Position numbers and translations under genes: made by a program. Below are positions 23,896 through 34,532 of a stretch of 64,000 nucleotides of DNA, one piece after another. Position 1 is the stretch's first letter; every line of letters starts with the position of its first letter. The notes under the pieces were generated by a model. The model searched no databases, was not told where the DNA came from, and was given only the letters and a program-made list of their open reading frames with translations. This DNA comes from Lingula anatina (lineage: Eukaryota; Brachiopoda; Lingulata; Lingulida; Lingulidae): assembly GCF_001039355.2 (NCBI RefSeq), contig NW_019775952.1, forward strand, positions 87,395 to 151,394, read 5' to 3'.

Positions 23896-26800
23896 CTACG
23901 TCTCGTTCGGAACAATGTAGACTTTGGTGTTAACTAGTTCCATATTCTCGTAAAAGCAAGGAATCATATTGTTTTGTCGTTCGGAAGGTCCTTCACCTAG
24001 CCGGGCATACTGATGCATATCAACTTCCACATTTGACTCTGTTACAGGCTGATAAAGGGCGGAGTCATTATCAGCTACTCGGGTTACAGGGAGGTCTACA
24101 TTTTCATATGGCTTTGTATCTCTTTTTCTGTCAATAAAGATACGGAAATATAATTAAAAATTAGCAGAATAAAAGCCAAAGTCAGGATAAACAGTTATCG
24201 TTTGCATACAATATACATGTAAACTCCCCTAGCAAAAGCATGTCACCTCTCTTGCATTTATGTATATGCATTGCTACAAGGTTTACCAGAAAATGTAAAT
24301 TTTATAAAACACAGTAATCACACATTAAAATTTTAATTTTAATTTTATTACAATATTTGTAGAGATGTACAAGTATCTATGCACAGTGTCTTAATAAAGC
24401 CTCACCGTTTGCGCCGTTGTAAAAACAACAGGACAGTTATAATAACAAGCATTATCAGTACTAATGCTCCACAACCAACTCCAATCCCTATGGACATGGC
24501 TGAAACTTATAAAGAATGTGTATTAACCAAATTACTATCAATTGCCCAATGTCTCGTTTTAAAATTCTGTTTGTATTGTGTTCACAAGAAGTTATTTATC
24601 AAAGTAAACCATAATCAATGAAATCATAGACTTTGGCCTGTCAATCTTTCCCAATAAACCAATTTTTTAAATTTCATGTTAGTTCATGATAGACGTTAAT
24701 CCTTCAAACGCGAATATCCAGATTACTTTAAGTTAAATTTAAAATAAGGGCATCACAGTTCAAACGCAAGTTGTTTTATCTGGCTTTAAGCAACCACTTT
24801 CTATTAGATGTAAATTTGGTTGAATCTGAAGATGAACCTTTATGTTTGTTCGTCACCAAACTAATTCAAAAAGATATGGATGAGTTTTGTTACAATTTTC
24901 AGGATATGTCAACATTTTTAAAGTGAACTTGGTCAACATCTGGATCCAAGATTTTTGAAGGATTCTTCACCATGGCGGTTAAGAACATATGATTACCCAA
25001 ACATTGCTGCAATTGGGTGGTTATCTTAGGGATGTACTCTTTACTACAACAATTTATCAGAGTGAAGACTGGATCATGCATGGTTACGTTTTATTGAGTA
25101 CAACCTCCGCCAAGGAGGTTGTGAAATTAAATAATTGATAATCAAATTAAAAATGAATTAATGAAAACGATCATTGGGTTGCCTTGGCAGAGGTTTTTGC
25201 TCTCTGAAAGCTTACTTAATGTTTAATTATGTTTGAATTATATTTCTTTAAAATTATGCAGCAATTCAAACGATTTTAGGGGTACAAGCTCACCTGATGA
25301 TAAAGTACTTTCGGTAGCCCGTCCTCCATGCATAGGTGTGGAAGTATCACGGATGCCCGTTATACCTAATCAAGTGCGTAAATAAAATAAGTATGTATGT
25401 AATAAATTGTTGATGGTACAGCCGCCTGTTTTCTGTTGCGCTTGTTCGCGCAGTAGTTGCTGCGCATACCAGCCTTGTACTTCGGAACAGCTAGTGTAAA
25501 TGAACTACAGGACGCAGGCAGTGCACCGTATGTTGGGGAAACATTTTTTTTTTTAGAAAATCTTAAACAGTTATAGATTAAAGATGACAAACTTCGTGAA
25601 ACTTCACTCTGCCTTATTGTTTGTGAGTTTCGTAAACAGTCTAAATAAAAATTAAATCCAATAGTCGAGGGTCGCGTAAAACCCATTTTATCTCACCTGT
25701 GAAGGTATAATTTCCAGTGGCCGAGTAGACTGTTGAATATATGGTGGAATCTTGTAAAGTAATGAGATCGTTTGATGAACCTACCAGTATAAGTTATCTT
25801 CGGTAAATGTAGATCATATAAAGATGATGTTTTGTATTTTAATACTTCATTTGGCTCATGCTATATTGTATTGTATTGTATTGTATTGTATTGTATTGTA
25901 TTGTATTGTATTGTATTGTATAATGTCTGATAAAAAATACACGGCTTTTTACGTTAAACTTAGTTTTTAACTTTTAAAAATTTAAATTCTCTAAAGCAAA
26001 CTGCCCAATGGCTCAATGATTACCTGAACAAATTGGAGGCTCTCCAGTCCATGTGAAGTCAAACATGCACGTTCTTGTTAAATTACCAGCTGACAGAGTA
26101 AAGTTCTGTAAACAACTGTACACGATATGTTCGCCAACACCGACATAAATATTTTGAGATGACTCAAGGGTGGTGTTCACAGCATCGCCAGGCACAACAC
26201 ATTTGCCTGTAGAAGGAGATCAAAGCATTTCCACAAGAATATCGTATCAAATCTTTGTTGAAATTATCTCTATGCACTTTAATGAAATGCAATCATGTTT
26301 GAGTGCGTACTCATTCCATATTTTGATGCTACATAGACCTAATATTCAATCATTTCTAAAGGTAATCTCTAATTACTACAGCTTGCACTGCATTTTATAG
26401 TGCATGTACCTCCTGCTATTATAAAAATGTATCCTGAATTTTTTTATAAGAGAGCAATTCAACTACTAGTTTTACTTACAGTAAGTACTCACTCATGCAT
26501 GTTTTGTTGCCTGAATTTGTGTCTAAGACAGGATGGAACCCTTGGTTGCAGGTATCGTAACAGATGCCTTTAGATAAACATGATTGGTGTACGTGGCAGT
26601 CAGCATCAATCTGACATTCATCTGTTTCTGAAAACATGTGCAACTTAATTGCATTGTCTTATCATTCAGTTACTATGTTACTTTGAAGTTCACTTACGTC
26701 TACAGGTTTTTTTAGAGTAAAAAAAATCTTTGTGTATACTTTGCATGCTGAAATATAAGAAAATTACCTTCACATTGGTTTCCACTCGTTAACTGCCGCC

Positions 26801-29800
26801 CTGTTTTGCATCCACAGAACTGGTTATGGTTTACAGCAATACACATGTCGTCACACACCGGACTGGTACATTGCTGACCTATCGAAATATCGAGTCTAAA
26901 TAAAATCATCATCTTAGGAAGTATTCAGTAGATATCAAACAATTACAGTTACCCAGTACGTATTACTTGCGTACACAGACTTGACATTTAATATGGATTT
27001 TTTTTCCAAATAATTTTTCATCAGTTTTTTCCTATTTTGCTGACTGATAAATGAAAAAAGGATTAGAATCACTGTGACATCAGTTCATTCATTGAATTCG
27101 CCAGAGAAGCAAACAAAAACACATCGCCTATTCTATGTCATACGACAACCATTTAAAGAGATATTTTGGATCTCCATATTTTCAAAATTGTTGTCTATAA
27201 ATGAGTAACACGCTCCACAAAGGACCCTCATATCAGTGTCTAGTCACAGTAACGGTTGCTGTTACGTCTGACTTCTTCCAAGGATAGCGGCAAGGCTATC
27301 CTTGGGATAAGTTTTTAGAGTTCAAACTGGAATAACATTCCCGGCAGCGGTCAAAATCTGTCCAATGTGGCCCAATTGTGTTGTAGGACATGTAAGGCAT
27401 TGATTCGGCGAGTAATGGTGTACCCTCATACTGTATATGTGGTTCAAATATGGCGATTTTGATGAGCGAGGTAGCTGCTCATTCCCTTGGTTCTGTAAGT
27501 AATATGCTATTAAAAGTGCTCTGTGTGAACCAACAATATCACCGTGCAACCTAAAATTGTTCCTTAGGTGCCACCTATCAAATAATAGTCAAGTGGTTCC
27601 CAGATTATTCCTTTATTTGATCTGGTTCAGGTTTTCGTCGACCAGGTTTTCGTCGATGACTACCATTGGAGTTTTGGCACCAATGAGGTATCCACCCCAA
27701 ATACTGACGCTGTTAATGACCTCAGTCACTTTAGACGCGGTACACGCTTCGTCGTTGGTCTCTTCTGGATGTCTGTAAACTCTGTATTACATAGTTGAGC
27801 GGTACATGCGAGATCTGACCTCAATAAAGAAAGCCACGCGGTTTCAGTGTTCTACCCAGAAACTGTCAAGGTTCCCAATGAACGGACTGGGTGGTTTTTG
27901 TTTAGTTGCAGCAGCATACCCCGAAAGACAGTGGGTCCTGTACCCTGGTGGTGAGATTTCAATACATTGGGTGTGGCCTCTGTGCAGGTAGATCAGTCTG
28001 GGCATTACTCTACAAAACTGTGCGTACCGTTTCATTTGGTGGAATTATCTGTCTGGCAATGTCTTTTTCGCGCCATTCTGCCACAGCTTAACAACTTTGT
28101 AAAGCAATGCATAGCTCATTTTATACACTGCAAAACTGACCACTTGCATGCAAAATTTCAAATTCTTCTATGCAATAGTTGCCGACATATGGATACTTTT
28201 TGACAGAACCATGCTTTGCCAAAGCCAAGCTTTGACCTGCCAAAAGGAGCACTGCCCAATTAAAACACTGCAAATTACATAATGCAGCAGCGCAACAAAT
28301 CTGGTTTTTAGTTAATTGGTAGCGACACACCTGACTACACACTTCTCCATTCACATATCTTATATGAGATCGGTGTTTTTTGAAAAAAAAACGCATTTTT
28401 ACCTAGGCATATCTTCAAAATTGAAATATTCCATATTAAATGACAAGTCTGTATATTTAGCGAGTTTAACAAGCGTCGTTGATATTACCTTCTCTACGAC
28501 AATGTGCTGTGTCAATGTGAATAGCGATGTCACTTGCAAGTGGCTGTCCTGGCTCTAAAGTGTCCAATGTCACTGCACATACATTTGCACTTGTGAAGCA
28601 ATCACAAAGGCTAACATACGGCTTCCAGGTGACGCTTACACATTGACCATTTGAAATTTTATCTAGACACTGTCGGATGGTAGATGTTTGATACGAATTT
28701 TGTGCTGGAGTTTGGTCAGGATATACTGTTAAGTTAAAGTGAGACGGCAGTGAAATGTCTGAAAGGTAAAAGAATAACGATATCTATAAAATAGGCATAT
28801 ACCTGTACAGATAATATCTTCCAAAATTCCCTTTTAGCGAGTCACAAAAATGGGCAGAAAACACAGGTACTGTATGGTGATCGAGAGCGTGTTTGTTATC
28901 AACTGATCTGGTGCAGCACTGAAACTCGTCAAAAAGTTTACGGATCAGCTTAAATGTAGATGTATTTATGAAAGCATACTAAGTGCGACACGTTTACATG
29001 CCCATACAAGGGTCAGATCAAAAGCCTTATTATTGACAGCAATCTATGCAGACATATTACCTCGACTAAAACAATGAAACCATGCCGTGAAGTTCACCCA
29101 ACCATTCCTATAGTATTGCCATGGCGAAGACAGCTCCGTTTCTATCAGATCAACCGCAGTAGGGACTGAACGAGCATGGACCACCGACGTGCCCTCCTGG
29201 ATGATCCAGTGAGATGAAGTGTACACCACCTCAAAGTGAGACACACCGCCCCAACTGTGGGTTTTCATGTATCTTGGCATATTGTTCATGGTGCCATTTC
29301 TATAGTAAAACCCCAGCAGTTCCGTCTTCTCGTAGCGTGTGATATCTCGCGGTCTGAATAGCCACAGGTAACATGTACCTGAAACCGATTGTTTATTAAT
29401 AAAATCAAATAATTTCAAGTTACTATAATTAAAAACATTTTCTCTTTTAGAAAGATGTGAGAGGAAAAGAATAGAAAAAACTCGTGTACTCGACGTGTAC
29501 TTATCCTAGAACCTCCACCAAAATAAACATAGTATGCTGTTCAAAAGATGGTGGATACAGAATTTTAGGAAGAGGAGAGCACGCGTAATGATAACATATT
29601 TAATCTCGCTTAGCTCGGCAAATGTACACGTATATACACTCGTAAGAGAAACAGGACATCAGGACATTTACTGTGATATGTAGAACAAAGTCCTGACCCC
29701 CCCTCTATCGATTTCTGGATCCCTCTTGAAATCAGAATTATGATTATCTGGATATTAGTTCTAAACCGTACAAAGTGGCACCGTTCGCCTTCTAAAATGC

Positions 29801-30240
29801 CAAAATTTTCCGGGGCCTTTCATCGGGCCCGGAACTCCACGCCAAGTGTGTGTGTGTGTGTGTGGGGGGGGGGATTGGTGGGGTCGGCATCGCATCCTCG
29901 GAACCCCCCCCCTTCAAATAATCCTGGATCTGCCCCTGCTGTGGAGTATATGTACTCTAGATTACGATACATACACGTAGTACATACCTAAAAACGAATA
30001 TTTATCGAAACCCCTTCATAGTAGTGAATACTAACAAAATTCATAAACATTCGTGTTACTGATCAAATTTTCGAAAGCGTGGCTATGATGTTCCCTTTTT
30101 TACTTTACGACATTCATTCTATGAAACATGCACTCGTACCCACACGAGGGTAAAAATGACAACATACCTGCAGCCGTCACCTGCAGTTCTTCTTTATAAA
30201 ACAATATAACCAGGAACACTTGAATAACGTTCAATCCCAT
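23896..30240 (-). CDS. Single-pass membrane protein with two EGF-like domains and a sushi domain (paralogue A)
   Basis: Ten minus-strand exons, in gene order: 30168-30240, 29061-29378, 28489-28758, 26768-26878, 26493-26627, 26024-26206, 25697-25780, 25294-25365, 24406-24499, 23896-24127. They total 523 aa. Residues 1-24 form a signal peptide. Residues 25-130 are an aromatic-rich domain I cannot classify, and 131-220 a cysteine-containing segment. EGF-like domains follow at 221-257 and 258-302, a sushi/CCP domain at 303-363 (four Cys plus the conserved Trp) and a Ser/Thr-rich stalk to 415. The membrane helix is at about 421-441, followed by QRRKRK. The first eight introns are all phase 1, the pattern of shuffled extracellular modules. 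The tail has tyrosines in KPYENV and ALYQPV. It stops at TAG 23896-23898, earlier than in paralogue B. An in-frame ATG at 30351 is an alternative start. Function unknown; cell-surface binding is inferred. Confidence 0.82.
24800..25215. repeat. Dispersed repeat ending in CTCCGCCAAGGAGG, in the intron before the TM exon of paralogue A
   Basis: Contains GTTCGTCACCAAACTAATTC, ATGGATGAGTTTTG and, at the end, CCTCCGCCAAGGAGG and TTGCCTTGGCAGAGG. Similar sequence occupies the same intron of the second EGF/sushi gene (61490-61880), and related ends occur at 33450 and 33695. It looks like a very old mobile repeat without coding capacity. Confidence 0.5.
25864..25921. repeat. (TTGTA)n microsatellite
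   Basis: About eleven perfect pentanucleotide units in the intron between the sushi exon and the stalk exon of paralogue A. Confidence 0.95.
27310..28090 (-). pseudogene. Degenerate Tc1/mariner-type transposase, in an intron of EGF/sushi paralogue A
   Basis: On the minus strand broken frames show, in the right order, NRVAFFIEVRSRMYRS (compare WsrVlFSDESRF), RVYRHPEETNDEACTAS, INSVSIWGGYLIGAK (compare SVMVWGcisasG) and GSHRALLIAYYLQNQGNE, then SPYLNHIYSM (compare SPDLNPIE). Several stops and frameshifts interrupt it. The acidic residues expected in the DES and PDLNPIE blocks are lost. Tc1-family transposases cut and paste short DNA elements; this one cannot be active. It lies between exons 3 and 4 of the host gene. 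Confidence 0.7.
29690..29939 (-). mobile_element. hAT-like MITE family, copy 2 (inverted)
   Basis: Read on the minus strand it starts CAGGGGCAGATCCAGGATTA and contains the shared CGAACGGTGCCACTTTG block. A (GT)n run followed by a G run has grown inside it (about 29846-29872). The far terminal repeat is missing. It lies in intron 1 of EGF/sushi paralogue A. Confidence 0.7.
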
Positions 30241-30611
30241 GGTGGCAAACGTTAATATGATTTCTGTGTAGCTTCGACATATGAAGTCTATGGCCTCAAT
30301 AAGGAAGTTTATAAAAATTGGAAGAGGGAATTTAGCATGACCCACTTTCATTGTATAAATCCATCCTTCTCTCTATTTTTACCTGCCCATTGTACTCGCG
30401 CGGCATTGAGGGCTGAGGATTCGTCAGTTGAATACATAATTATTTGCAAGATAAAGAGATGCAATAATGACAATTCTTTTTCAAAAAATTAATTACTACA
30501 CGACCCGTCAACACTCCCGATCTCGTCAGGAGTCTCTTGATTTGGGGACAATTCTCCCGACCTCCCGATTTATCTTCCGATCTATGAAGAAAAAGTACGT
30601 GTGCCGTCAAA

Positions 30612-30886
30612 TGGACTCCCTTCCCATAACCTAATCGTCCAAGCAGGATCGATCTTTTTCATCGGGGATTCTCGCTAAGGCGCCCTCTGTTTAAACAGTT
30701 GAATTGTCTGGTACGCCCCCTCGCAAAGCAACATGAGCAGCATCGTGGACCGCAGTTTTCACGATTTTATTCAAGTAACGAGGGGGCGTACCAAACATTT
30801 AAGCGGCTTAAACTAATTGCAATTTAGCGATAATCACCGAGGAGTTAGATTGATCTAGTTAATGCGATAGGGTTATGGGAATGGTC
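30612..30886. mobile_element. MITE with CCATTCCCATAAC-like terminal inverted repeats
   Basis: The left end has CCCTTCCCATAACCTA and the right end TAGGGTTATGGGAATGG, which are inverted copies. A second inner inverted pair is GGTACGCCCCCTCG and CGAGGGGGCGTACC. ACATTTAAGCGGCTTAAACT resembles the core of the elements at 43.3 and 21.5 kb. No coding capacity. Confidence 0.6.
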
Positions 30887-31237
30887 CTATAATGGCAAAA
30901 CCAGCCGAGTCTTTGTGCGTGTACAGGCCACACCATCCTGAATACTGAACGATCTAAACAGGGCTCTTTTATCAAGCAAGGTAAAACCTTTGTTTGTCAG
31001 TGATATTCTGATATGGTAAAAAATATATAATATTTTAACTCGGGGGAAAGGGAAGAGTTGTAACGTGCAAACTATATTGCACTGAGAATATCGGGGTTGA
31101 TAATGCCATATCAGAACTCACTGACGAAAGACTAGTTATGGTGGATCTTTGTAAGAGCCCACCGACAAAGAGCAATTGTTATAAGCCTTTGAAGTTAAGA
31201 AGGGTACAGATGAGAACAATAGTATTTGTTTCATGAA

Positions 31238-31748
31238 TGTTGTGGGGGCGGCTCGTGAAAGGATAATCACGACAACGATACTCCCAAGTGACCGTGCGAG
31301 GTCATTTACTTTGAGGACACAATGATATGAGTCAATACTCAGATATCAGTTTGATGACCAGAATCATTAAGGTAAACGAGAATGTATAAACGGGAGGAAC
31401 GTTTTGCAGACATAGAGACGCCAAGTGGTCCTAGATAGTTTGACAGACAAAGCGACATCAAACATATCGAAGTCTAATGACACCTTAACGAGCTCTCTCC
31501 ACAATCAGGTATATAAGGTGGTTTCATTTCTAAGTGAGCTCAGTTTTTAGTTGAGTTCAGAAATTCTGTAAATCAGATAACGGAGCTCAGTGGGAGAGAC
31601 TCCAAGACGACTGTAGGGCCGACGCTCCGGCCGCCTCTAATTCTGTAGAATAAAACATCAGAGTGACCACTCCAGTTGTCTTTTGTGAATCCGTCATCGG
31701 CAGAGACTCCGCCAAAGCCTCACGGACCTCACGAGCACACACAGAACA
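31238..31748 (+). mobile_element. Possible solo LTR of a retrotransposon
   Basis: The stretch starts TGTTGTGGGGGCGG, has a TATA box TATATAAG at 31510-31517 and AATAAA at 31649-31654, and then GT/C-rich sequence ending near AACA. This spacing is what an LTR (U3-R-U5) looks like. I could not find a matching target duplication or an internal coding region, so the ends are uncertain. It could instead be an unrelated promoter-like sequence. Confidence 0.3.
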
Positions 31749-32690
31749 TAACCACTTGAGGGTTTTGCGTCGTCATGGGAACGAGGCTTGTTCCGAAATG
31801 AACCGAGATGGGCATTGTTTGTAACGGAAGCTTTCACAACTTAATTCCCTCAGTTAACATGTTACCGTAGTTAGCGATATCTCAGGCCCATGTGTATCTT
31901 ACATAGAATAAATAATAGTGCACAAAACGAAGTCATTTAGAAAATTTGACCTCCGCAAAGGCAGCTCAATTCCCATTACTTATTTATCTCTACCAAGATC
32001 TATCCCATTTCTGACTCTTTTAGACAAAGCCTCCATAACGTTTTGCATAAGTTACTAAGGAAAAAACGGACATTATTAGTGGTACTTATAAATTGCTTTA
32101 TGGATCACCACCAAAATCTGTTTGTTACTTGTTCCCCTAATTTTACCACCATTAACTTCATGGGGAAATTAATTGATTTATTTCCCGTCGCCTGTATCAT
32201 TAACTTAAATGTCATAGATGCATCTGACACCGCAGTTACAGATCTTGTTCATATCATGCATGACGACATTGATTTACGAGTTCTGTAAACGTTAAGCCGT
32301 ACTGGCACTCTGTACTGGAGTTAACATTCTCTCTGTTATCGTGTAAGTTCGACTTCTCTGCACATGTAGCGAGCGAACTAGCTGCATTTTTGGACAAACG
32401 ATTGTTATTTATAGGATCTAGTATCGTTAAAAGTTCAGGGACTTAGCAGAATTCCTAAATCGTAAAAGCGATTGCGTTTTGTGAGAAATTTGGCCCACAA
32501 CAAAGGTGAAATACTGTGCATGTTCAAATTAAAACAATTACAGTTATTCTCAAAGACCAAAAACAAAATGGGACAAACGAACTTTTTGAATGCTTTCAGA
32601 AATACAATTTGGTTGAATTTATTACCAGCCACACTAAGATGGGTTTTGGACTTCAGTGGATTCACAAAACAGACCCAGTGCAGTGGCGGT

Positions 32691-32914
32691 TGTAGAGGGG
32701 TCAGGGGGTTCTGACCCCCCACCCTTTGAATTCTGGTCCCCTCTTGAAATTAGAATTTTGACTAGTTGAATCTTAGTTTTAAAGCGTATCAAATGGCACC
32801 GTTCGCCCTCTTAAATACCAATATTTTTCGGGGCCCAATGAACCCCACGCCGAGTTTGGGTGGTCGGCTTTGCATCCACGGCTCCCCTTTTAAATAATCC
32901 TGGATCTGCCCCTG
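32691..32914 (-). mobile_element. hAT-like MITE family, copy 3 (inverted), with probable target duplication
   Basis: Left end CAGTGGCGGTTGTAGAGGGG, right end TGGATCTGCCCCTG; the two ends are inverted versions of CAGNGGCRGAT. The flanks are CAGTG on the left and CAATG on the right, a likely 5-bp duplication with one change. The interior matches the other copies (CGAAAAATATTGGTATTTAA on the minus strand). Confidence 0.75.
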
Positions 32915-33434
32915 CAATGAATCAAGTTATTCTTAATTACCGCAATGGCTCCACCTATCAAACAAATGAGTTCGAAAGTACAGAGTTATGACTTTACTGG
33001 TACTTCTAATTTCGGATACAAGGAGCAGAAAGGTGAACAAAAAGCAAGGGCTATACATCATTATTAAATGTGATTGGAAACTTAATGCACAGGAATGATG
33101 AATTGATTGTAAATCATATTTATGAGAAATAAGAAGGGGTATACTTCTTGGATATTTGACGAAAAAAAAACTACCGGCGCACTGTGTCGTTCGCTTAGAC
33201 AATATCCCCATCGACGTTGTTTGTACACGAGTATTATGAACATTTTAAAGAAGTAGAGTTACCGTCTTGAAAACAAAAGAATATCAAAGCGGCGGACTTT
33301 GTCACCTATAATTCCCAATAAATTAGGACAAATGAAATATTCTGATGACCAAAAAGCATATGCTTCAAAAAGTCCAAATTACACCACTTTATTAAAAGAT
33401 CCTCAACAAAATGTCTCTATTTCAATTAAAACTA

Positions 33435-33712
33435 CAAAAAGCACTCCGAGAGCGCAGACCTCCGCCAAGGCAGCAAAGTCTCCACCCAATGCCGTTTCAC
33501 CCCTAAATTTTTTATTATTATTGATTATTGATTGATAATAGATTGATTATTGATCCGGGTCACCACTTCTAAGTTAAACCATTTCTGACCTACCCTGAAA
33601 ATTCGATCGAAATTCATCCATAACTTTTTGAGTTATGTTGATGACAGACAGACAGAAAGACAGACAAACAAGCAGGGGTGAAAACACAACCTCCTTGGCG
33701 GAGGTAAATATC
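33435..33712. repeat. Dispersed repeat bounded by inverted CCTCCGCCAAGG / CCTTGGCGGAGG
   Basis: The left end reads GAGCGCAGACCTCCGCCAAG and the right end CTCCTTGGCGGAGGT. Between them are a TTGATTATTGATTGATAA tract and GACAGACAGACAGAAAGACA. I recall closely similar ends from repeats in several animal phyla, but cannot name the family with certainty. Confidence 0.5.
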
Positions 33713-34532
33713 CATCTGCTCTAGTATAGACTGTAAAATTTGCAGATTAACATGATACCAAAATTCAATTTTTTCGGTCAGAAAGCACATGTGTGCAATA
33801 TTTTTCTTTGATAAATCTTCTTCTAGAAATACACTGTTGACAAATATTGTAAGTTAAGTCATTAACTGAGCAAGATGCTCTAGGAATTTATTATAAGAAC
33901 ATGTTGTGCATACAGAGTAGACAAAATAAGAATGTGAAAACATAGATAATTTAATCTAACTCGCGGTGAAGGCGAAGTTAAGTTATCATTTCAATTTCTT
34001 TGAACAGACGGACACAATAATAGACAAACAGCACCTGGCGGTTCAATATAATTTTATTGTAATATTTGAACTAGAATTACGAAAAAATGACATTTAAATT
34101 AAATTCGGGTCCTCTCTACCTAGGACTTAAACGTAGGATCTATGCTTATTATACAAAAACAAAAGATATGTAGAATTTGTGGGCCCTATACGCGGCACAG
34201 GTGCAGGCTAGGTCACTCCTAAGTATTTGCCAATCTTGAAACTCTTCTAGCTCGTTTGAATAAATCATTCTCTGAGCGAAAATTGCGTTTGTTTTTCCAC
34301 AAGTGACAAGATGCTGACAATTAATGTGAATCAAAGACGGAAACCCTCACTGAAATAGAATCATCTAATTGCCATCCCTCCATTTTACTACACATAAAAA
34401 TGCAGATGATAAACTTTAAAAAGGCTTTGGTCGTGATGAAAGGGTTCACCTAAACAACCTGTACAACTTTGTAAATAATACATACACGTTTTGTGGTCGT
34501 TTCAAAATTTAAATAACTTTTGAGGGTTGTTG

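Larger units (their letters stand above)
30241..34532. other. Intergenic region between EGF/sushi A and GRL101-like A, filled with repeats
   Basis: Both neighbours are on the minus strand. The region should contain the promoter of EGF/sushi A just right of 30240 and the 3' UTR of the receptor just left of 34533. TTTATT at 34053-34058 (AATAAA on the minus strand) is one possible polyadenylation signal for the receptor. Otherwise I see only mobile-element pieces, listed separately. Confidence 0.5.

Noticed and set aside
31960-32288. 81-codon frame at 32043-32288 as a retrotransposon remnant
   Set aside because: No reverse transcriptase, integrase or gag motif could be recognised.
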